A program made the position numbers and the translations under genes. Below the pieces are notes generated by a model, which was given only the letters and a program-made list of their open reading frames with translations, ran no database searches and was not told where the DNA came from. From Saccoglossus kowalevskii (lineage: Eukaryota > Hemichordata > Enteropneusta > Harrimaniidae), in the NCBI RefSeq assembly GCF_000003605.2, contig NW_003124403.1:39394-49874 (forward strand): a stretch of 10,481 nucleotides of DNA. Direction: 5' to 3'. Shown here piece by piece: positions 1 through 8,300 of the stretch (the first letter of the stretch is position 1; each line of letters opens with the position of its first letter).

Positions 1-180
1 ATGCTATGTTTCTGTGTTGATATGTTATGTTCATATACTACTGTGTTATGCTCCTGTGTCTTTGTATTATGTTCCTGTATTTCTATGCTATGTTCTTGTA
101 GTACTATACTATGTTCCTGCACTACTATGCTATGTTCTTGTAGTACTATACTATGTTCCTGTACTACTATGCTGTGTTCG
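1..180. repeat. 21-bp minisatellite, 8.5 copies, with 42-bp higher-order unit
   Basis: Copies start at 1, 22, 43, 64, 85, 106, 127, 148 and 169 with a core like ATGCTATGTTCTTGTAGTACT. Copies 85-126 recur at 127-168 with one mismatch (position 120 against 162), giving a 42-bp dimer unit. Copies toward position 1 are more diverged. The array may continue left of the window. It lies in intron 12, next to the exon 12 donor. Confidence 0.95.
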
Positions 181-199
181 GATTACATTGTTTCTTCAC

Positions 200-311
200 C
201 TTGAGCAGTGTTAGTTATTTTACATGCCGGTCGATCTTTACTCAGCCACAGTGTGTCTCGGCAATTGCACTTCTGTTGGATTTTCTGATGTAGATATGTT
301 TTTCGACACGC
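200..311 (-). CDS. Exon 12: start of the cysteine-rich DEG/ENaC thumb
   Basis: Phase 0 start after TTTGTTCTAG, phase 1 end at CAAG|GTGAAG. Encodes residues 581-617. It reads ACRKTYLHQKIQQKCNCRDT, then RPACKITN, matching the family thumb pattern C...C.......C.C....P...C. The second Cys of that pattern is Tyr here. The rest of the thumb, the WPS-type strand and TM2 with the selectivity filter must lie in exons left of position 1. The donor is about 20 nt from a minisatellite. Confidence 0.85.
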
Positions 312-3300
312 CTAGAACAAACATATAAATTAGGATTATAATTATCTAGATAGTACTGTATGTTAATACAACACGCTGATAATCGACTGGCTTTGGATTG
401 AGCTAGATGCTACCTGGGTACATCGTCTTGAAAAACATGACTGTATGAAAATTGTTCATGCAATAATCAATTGAAAAATATCCCAATGTAGAGTTCAAAT
501 ATTTCAGATATTATTATTTCAAAACTGTTTTTTTTTTTTTATAAATTACCACAAATTGTGATTATGTAATTTCTTCATACAAAAATTAATTTCATATTGT
601 TGTATATAAATCTATCATTAACTGATGTATTTTTGAGAATATTTTTTTATCTTGATACTGATTACCAAGAATCGGTCTCTATTCGTGGTCGATTATCACT
701 ATTTTTGTACTCCTTTGTACAGACAAATAAAAACATCTTATGTAATTATTTTGTATATAATATTTTATAAACATCCAAATAAGAAGTCATAATGTCTTAT
801 TGGTGTCTTCGGATGACAATTCACTCTGAATCCAGCTTATACGGATGAACCACGGTGTAAATGCAGTTATTGTGGGAATTAAATAAATAATACAATAACA
901 AACATAGAATATTCGTATTGACTGTCGAATATGCAAACAACAAAAACTAAAAACTAACCTGTACAGAATAGTTGTATTGGCTACCGAATATGGAATCAAT
1001 CTGAGGATTATTCTCACAATTACTGTATGGGTGGGCAACAGAAGAATGTAATTCCTAATAAAAGAACATCATAGATATTTATTTATGAAAATCATAAAAT
1101 GTAGCACCAGTTGATTCTACAAATTTAACTTTACTGTGGGTTATAATCGTGTGTCATGTAGGACTATATGTTTTCCGCTATACGGCATTATGTGTAATTG
1201 AAAATAAATTAATATCTTATTTCAAAATTAGTTGTGTAATTGTATTTAGTATTCAGAGCGTCGTGTCATCGCCCAACGCGTTCGACCAATTCGTTTTAAA
1301 TGCATTGTATACGTTACTTCGACCGTGTTTTTAGAAAACACAAAGTGTGAATTCTTCATGCTCACAATAATAGGGCTGGATTGAGTGCGGACGAGAGAGC
1401 TTCAGACATTATTGGAAAAACTTGTGGAATTATAAACAATTTATTATTTTGTTTTTCGACAAATACATTCGCCATCAATTAATCAACACTACTATGTTTA
1501 ATAAAACAACAGACAAATCAAATAAAAGTAATTGTCACGGTATCACAGGCATAAAACAAGTTGAAGATTATAGACAATCCGTTGTCTGTGGCATGTCAGT
1601 TATTCGATCGTTGCCAGTAAACTAAAAATCTTTTACAATTTACAAATTATTTAAGTGACTAGCAAACGCTGTATTTAATAGTCGAACAAACAAACAAACA
1701 AACAAACAAACGAATGAATGAATGAATGAATGAATGAATGAATGAATGAATGAATGAATGAACAATCGATTGATAGATCAAACTAAAGTCAACTCACCTC
1801 TCTCAAGGCAATTGATGCCTTCCGCCCCGGTGCAACTGTTATACCATCATCTTCCGGGAAAGGTGTAATATCAGAAGGGTGCACCAGTATACGTACGCCG
1901 GCTTCCTGACCATATAAGGGTATATACTCGTCCTGCTCAATGTACAACGTAAGTTTCAATCCTGTGTAACAAACGGTAATCGTCGGACCTTTTACTTTTC
2001 TGATCATTTGTTATTTTAAATTGAATTTATCACGAAGATATGCAATATTTAAACACTTTTTTGCAAACATCGCTCGCTTCATTCCATCTTATCGTTGACC
2101 AAAAGATTACTACTCAATATAAAACAACGCGATTTACACTGTTTCTTACCATATTGAGAACCCATTTTGTCAGCTCGACGTGTGAGGGCGTCATTTCTGA
2201 CGTTGTTGAACGTGAAACAGTTGCCATACCTATCATTTTGGAAAGTGGAGAAGTCACTAAAATAAAAGACAAAGAAGCATAATTCAATGTAATCAAATAT
2301 GAAACATAAAATGTGGTATATTACATTTCATTTTTTCTATCATTGTTATGAGATTGCGTATATCTATGTATTTTATTATGGCACCAGGAATTACAATTGG
2401 CTGGAGAGTAAAAGTTGGTAAGAGTTTAATTTTGAATCTAAAGCGATTATGAGTATTAATATTCCGTACTGTCGTTTACTTAATTATACGACTGGCATAT
2501 ACTCGTGAGTGTGACTGAAGAATAAATGGAACGGGAAAACAATGGCGCGGTACAAGCTATCAACAAAAGCGGCAATGTGAAACTTGTTTTGTTTCGCTAT
2601 AATCTCTAAATGGAATTTAAACAATTGAGTCATGTGGACAATATCACATCGACTGCTTCGATATTTTGAACACAAATTTAGTCCAAAATTTTTAGGCGGC
2701 ACAATAGGGGAGCTCGCCGAGTATAGTACTGTACTATGAAAAAGTTGAAAAGTTAAAGCGAAATTGTACGTAATACAATTTCGAGAAAATTTCAATCTGT
2801 GATTGGCGATAACAATTATGTTTCTCAAATACCATAGCAACGTTTTTTATGAACCTTTCGTAATTTTCAGGTATGTTTAGTTCTAGTTTGTTAAAATATA
2901 ATTTATTCTCGTAATTGTTCATGTGCGTAAAAAATGATTTTATACGTAACAATAGTTCATAGTGGCTTTCATCCATGCATTCGAATTGGAGAATTATGAA
3001 ATGCTTTAATATAATTATAGTTTTATCGATCTGTTCGTAATTTTGATTGTTCCAGGCCATATTTGATGTTAGTTGACAACATGGACGAGTATGCCGCTTA
3101 TACAATGTATGTACTATACTGTAGTGAAGCAGTGAACCAAGCCTGTAGATGCCCTTATAGCCTGGCAAAGATTCACGTACATAATTCAGCAATTCCACCA
3201 TGAAGATAGGTCACCTGGTACATACTCGTATCTCGTACATCTCGTATTGAAGCCAACCTATGAAAACACATTCTTTAATGATGAGAATCCCAAACTCGGT

Positions 3301-4642
3301 GGAAACCTTAACTCCACCAGGAACAGGTACTATCAAACATTTTTTAATCGAAATGATCCAGGCAGGGATGTCGATATTTAAAATATCCAGATGCAACCCG
3401 AAAAAGCTCACTACTTTGTAACTCTACATAAATTGAGCAAATGTGATTAATACCTTACCTTTGGTCACATTTATTTTCATTGAAGGCACACTGCAACACA
3501 AAATCCTCGAATTGGTGACCATATTTGAAGACGTCGGACATATTTAGTGTCAATACATCACGGAGATCGCTATAGTCTGTGGATGAGCTGTAAGTGAGAT
3601 AACCTGCAGCGGAAGGACACAAAATATACCTTGTGTTTGTTTAGTATAAACGGGAGTAAATAAACCGAGTATATTAAACTAAAACCACGACCAATTGAAT
3701 AGTGTATAAAACTTAATGTATTATATACAAATTTATAACAACGTACGCTTCCAATCAGGGGTGTCATTGTTTGCCAGGTCGCTTTGGTAGAAATGATTTC
3801 CTTGGTAGTAGTTTACACGAAATTCGTCGAATAAACGAGTGTCTTGCGTAAGTTCTTGATACCTTTCTTGCAGAGAATGTATATTCACAATATCTACACA
3901 GAAAAAATAATTCACAGTATATATTAGGTTTTTCGATGTAAAGTATTTTTTTTAAATAGAATGAAAATTCAATAATACCTTTAATTGGGGACGCACGCAG
4001 TGTAGTTGGCATGGTACATTTTGCCTCAGTTGCTGGCTTGAGACCTTCACAGAATGAATTTTCAATGAACTCATTTGTGGCGCGGCTACGACACTCCACT
4101 CTACGGTATCTTCTACCAACGCCATATGTTACGTTGCACTATTTGAAAAGAACAAAATTTACAATGTATCGACAAAGATATGAAGAGGATGAGTGTGAGT
4201 AATGAAATGAAAGATATGAGTGTGAGTAATGAAATAGTAAAGGAACAGACTAAAAAATATTTGCCAACTTGATCATAAAACCTCACATTTGTAAGCTGCT
4301 TACATTTAAAATATTGTCATTCCTCATACACTCGTGCCACACGTAATGAATTACTAGCAACTCTCAACATTGCCAAAATTGTTCTGTTCCAAAATGTTTG
4401 TTACTGGTAGATATAAAATATTTTTTCAGAATTTGTTTGTTAAATAGCTCCCGGAGTTTAAACTTTTAAAAGCGATTTCATTTTGTCCGTGTCAATTAAA
4501 TGTAGTTCTAGCCAATATCGTCACAGAACGTAGTGGGTTTCTTTATTTCCCAATTGTTATTGCTTTTATTTATATAATTATCAACTTATCTCGAGGTAAA
4601 TAACAAAACAGAAAAAAAGTTTACTTATTATTATTTGTATTA

Positions 4643-4733
<91 letters not shown>

Positions 4734-5291
4734 GCAGTGTAATAACAATTCCGATCGTTTGATTTATAAGTTTTTCCAAAGATTTATCGTTAAACATGAC
4801 GACTGGCACCAAATGTAATACTTGATAGACGATGTCTTGCATTTTTCCAACACTTTGAGAAAATAACCTTTCGGCAAACGACTCACAATACAATATGTTC
4901 CTAGCCATGCATAATAATGTATTCAATAAAATCCCATCTGTCATACTTTAAAATGAACATTGTCTTGTTGGTTTTGGCATTTGCACTCTTGTATGAAGAA
5001 GTAACGTACATTCTCGTCGCAATATAGCTATTATGATTCTTAGTTCAAATGAGAATGTTGTTAGCTAGACCATTACATTGATTGTGGCTATCTGTGTGTG
5101 CTTTCAGTACGCCTTCTCTGCCGGTTGTGTGTGTTTCTTGAAATCAAACTTTATATTCTTTCAACACTACCGAGACCGAAATATGTTCATTAATGTGTAT
5201 TTCATAAGCAGTTTTCTCTCTATATATATTTTTTTTCCTTTTTTTATGTGCAACGCTTCACGAGTTTGCGTGTCATCCTTGCGCAGAGGCC

Positions 5292-5334
<43 letters not shown>

Positions 5335-8300
5335 ACCGAAGCAAACACATCTATATATTTCACATGGTTAAATTTTAATACATAATGAGACACAGAGAGG
5401 GCGGATGTAGTTTTCAGTTTAGCATTCTGCATATCTCAAACATTCTTAAAATATCTGGAACTATTGGTTATTTACCATGAACTGACAGAGAATGAGATTA
5501 TTACGCATGGTGTTATTAGTGTCAGGAATTTGTTTACGCGTATCTGTTGACCGACTTAATTAGCTGATTATTAGCGAATTAACGTGTTATGTCTGTCATC
5601 GTTTAGGCCTATTTGAAGTTTTGGACGGAACTTGGCTCAGTGATTTGGAACTAATTACGAGATAACCGTCGCTATTCTGACTACGAATTCTGACAGTTGG
5701 TATTCGTAGTTATTAATGTAGTGAACGATTAATCAAAGATATGACGTATTCAGTACTTAGTGTGATTGCCTTTATGATTGAAGGTTACGCCTTAGAGTCT
5801 TAATACTGCTTTGTAATTGGTTAGAGTTTTGAAAATGAATAAAGAGAGTTTGAATTGGTCTTGGGGAGCACAGCACGACAGACGCAGTCTAAAGTCCAGT
5901 CTTGGGCTAGTCTTGGGTCAGCCTTGCGATAGTCTTGGGGATTTTTCCCCAGGGCGCTGTGTCTGATAGAGTGCTCGATTGACCGACTAAGACGAGAGCT
6001 GAAACGTATTTCGTTGTGTGTGTGTCTTATTTGACTGTAAAGTATAAGTGACTTTCCCGATCCCATACCTCAAGGGGACGAGATATAGAGACGAGACGAG
6101 ATTCCCCCCTGACAAGTGTGGAGACCCCCGTGGAGAAGAATTCCCCCCTGATATTAGTATTAATACCTTACTCCATGCTGATACATGCCACAATCCACAG
6201 GGCAGGAAATGATACACAGCACTAAAGCCTCGAGCACGTTGTTCTCCATTGCTGCGATATGTTACGCTAACATTACCAGAAAAAGACCCCCAGGTTGGAT
6301 TACTGTCGCCAGTTTCCATGTCACAAATCCTTCGATACAATGTTGGTTTGTTATGATCAGAAAGCTGAAACAAAATAATCAATATGGGTAAACAACAAGG
6401 TACAGAGTTATATCATATCCTCTGTATTGTGGAAACATCCCTCTATTTAATTACAACGTAACACCATAACAACCATTTCGCTAACAATATGCAGAAAACA
6501 CACAAACCTCGACAAAATCACCACATGATCCACCTTGTTCCAAGGGAAAGTCGGAGAAAGTGATGTTGATACAGCCGCCTTCGTTAATAATATTGGTATA
6601 ACAATTCTGTCCATTAGTGTATTGATCTGGGTATCCTTTCGATTGTATTACTTGACAGCAGTGGGTTAGTCTACTTTGACAGGTGGACTCTGAAATATAT
6701 ATTATAATTAACTATCATCTTGCGATACTCATCAATGTCTTTTCAAATGAGCGCGTAAATCAATGTTGTCAAAACTGATTAATATTTCAGCACGTTTGCT
6801 CTGTCCGTAATGATTATGTAGTGGAAGGGTGTAGGGGTTACAATGAATGTCGTTGCCGTCGCCATTCTTATCATAACACTGTCTTGCAACTAAAGTAATT
6901 TTCGATCAATCTTTCTTAAACTTGAGAATGTTTCAAGAAATGCGTGATATTGTATACATTTTTGGGGATATTGCCAAAAAATGTGAATCATTGGCACAAA
7001 CTTGACGTTATTTGTGATTGATGTAGTACGAGGAAATGTGGCACCAATACTAATGTACACGTAATTGAATACTGATAAGATCAACTAGGGCATTGGTTTA
7101 TTTTAGCGCAGCTTGAAACTTCAAATAAAGTAACGTCATACAATATCAACACTTTGTAAAATATGGGATCGATTCGTGTAACTGGTATGTACGTATAGCC
7201 CTGTCATTGTGTTGCATGAAAACATACATACTGTTCAAAACTCATTCGTTATGAATGACACCAAATGTTGCTTCATTTAAAACGGGAAAATCGGTAGAGG
7301 TAACATTGTACCAAATGATGTCAAAGTAAGGTACACAAGAAATTTTTGTAAAAATAGGCTGGGCTTCCAAATGTTACTGTGAATTAGTGGCCATTTTGGT
7401 TAGCTTATTTTTAAGTATGGGTTATTTTAGCAATATTGGCATTGTATATTTTTAATTTCTTTTGTGTCAATTTCTCTTACTGGACACTTGCAAAGACGTT
7501 CATTAGTGTATTAGGATCTTTTCCTGTCGAAATTTACATGTAATATTAACTGTGACAATCTCGGTGATTTGTGACAAGAGCGATGATGTCAATTGCAGAA
7601 AATAGGTCAATTGTCATAGCAACAGTCAGGGAATTACAACAAGAAATAATATACTATTATGCATACGTCACATGTCGACTACTGTTATACTTACAGTCTA
7701 TACCGATGTGAAATGAATCATACTTACCACATACTTCCTGCTTACATACTTTAGTCGATACTGGTCTTGAACCAATGGCTTTACACTCGTCCAAATTAGT
7801 AACTTCTCCTGTTTGGGATGCCCCATTACACATCACAGCCCTAGTTTGTACACCTCCGCCACAACGTTTTGAACACTGAAAATAATTAAAAAAATAGTTA
7901 TTCTTGCGTACCCGTCACTTAGGCCCTATATAAATCCTCAATTAATTAATTAAGCGTAATGGTTTGTACCAATACGAGTATGTAGTTATGTGCAGCAATG
8001 CCATATCAAATATTAATGACTTTACTCATCTATTATTTTACCTGCACTCATGACCTTACTTCCTATGCCATCGTTTGTTTTGTGAAATTCACAGATTTAA
8101 TTTACAACTAATGCTCGACGGAGATCGCGGCCCTCATTTCACAATTCACGGTCTCAATTAATCTTACGACAATTACTTACCTGCAATCATGCCCATTCTA
8201 CTCACGTCATCGTTTATTGTATACAATTTACAGTCTCAATTTACCTTACAACAAATACTCACGTTAGACCAGGGTCCTACTTCCCAGCGCATCGTGTATT

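Larger units (their letters stand above)
4139..6166. other. Intron 5: repeat-rich, with U6 retrocopy
   Basis: The largest intron in the window, splitting TSP1b. In order on the plus strand it holds a 27-bp-period duplication (4189-4235), an (ATT)n run, a small unrecognised ORF, a U6 snRNA retrocopy, and a GC-richer patch (about 5580-6160) with short repeats. No additional exon of the gene was found. Confidence 0.75.

Noticed and set aside
1-214. Plus-strand Cys-rich or hydrophobic repeat proteins in two frames
   Set aside because: They are produced by the 21-bp minisatellite keeping frames open, inside an intron of the minus-strand gene.
787-1038. Minus-strand 83-codon ORF as a coding frame
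   Set aside because: The real exon 11 (1054-959) uses a different frame, fixed by HPYSNC and by phase with exons 10 and 12.
2040-2282. Plus-strand 80-codon ORF
   Set aside because: Antisense shadow of exon 9, whose minus-strand YGNCFTFN block is decisive.
2484-2840. Minus-strand 118-codon ORF
   Set aside because: Overlaps the longer open frame at 2734-3201 in another frame and extends into featureless intron; no motif.
3747-4138. Two separate genes, CUB/TSP1 and channel, meeting between exon 6 and exon 7
   Set aside because: Only 85 nt of intron with proper GT/AG and matching phase 1; no stop, polyadenylation signal or start there. Transcript data could still overturn this.
4011-4202. Plus-strand 63-codon ORF
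   Set aside because: Antisense of exon 6 (TSP1b).
5078-5371. Plus-strand 97-codon ORF
   Set aside because: Mostly the antisense of the U6 retrocopy and its T-rich flank.
5229-5382. Active U6 gene
   Set aside because: No T-run terminator; an A-rich tail and flanking repeats fit a retrocopy better. An AT-rich stretch near -30 is not enough evidence of a promoter.
5821-6066. Minus-strand 81-codon ORF
   Set aside because: Lies in the repeat patch of intron 5, has no TSP1 or other motif, and the next TSP1b exon is clearly at 4138-3979.
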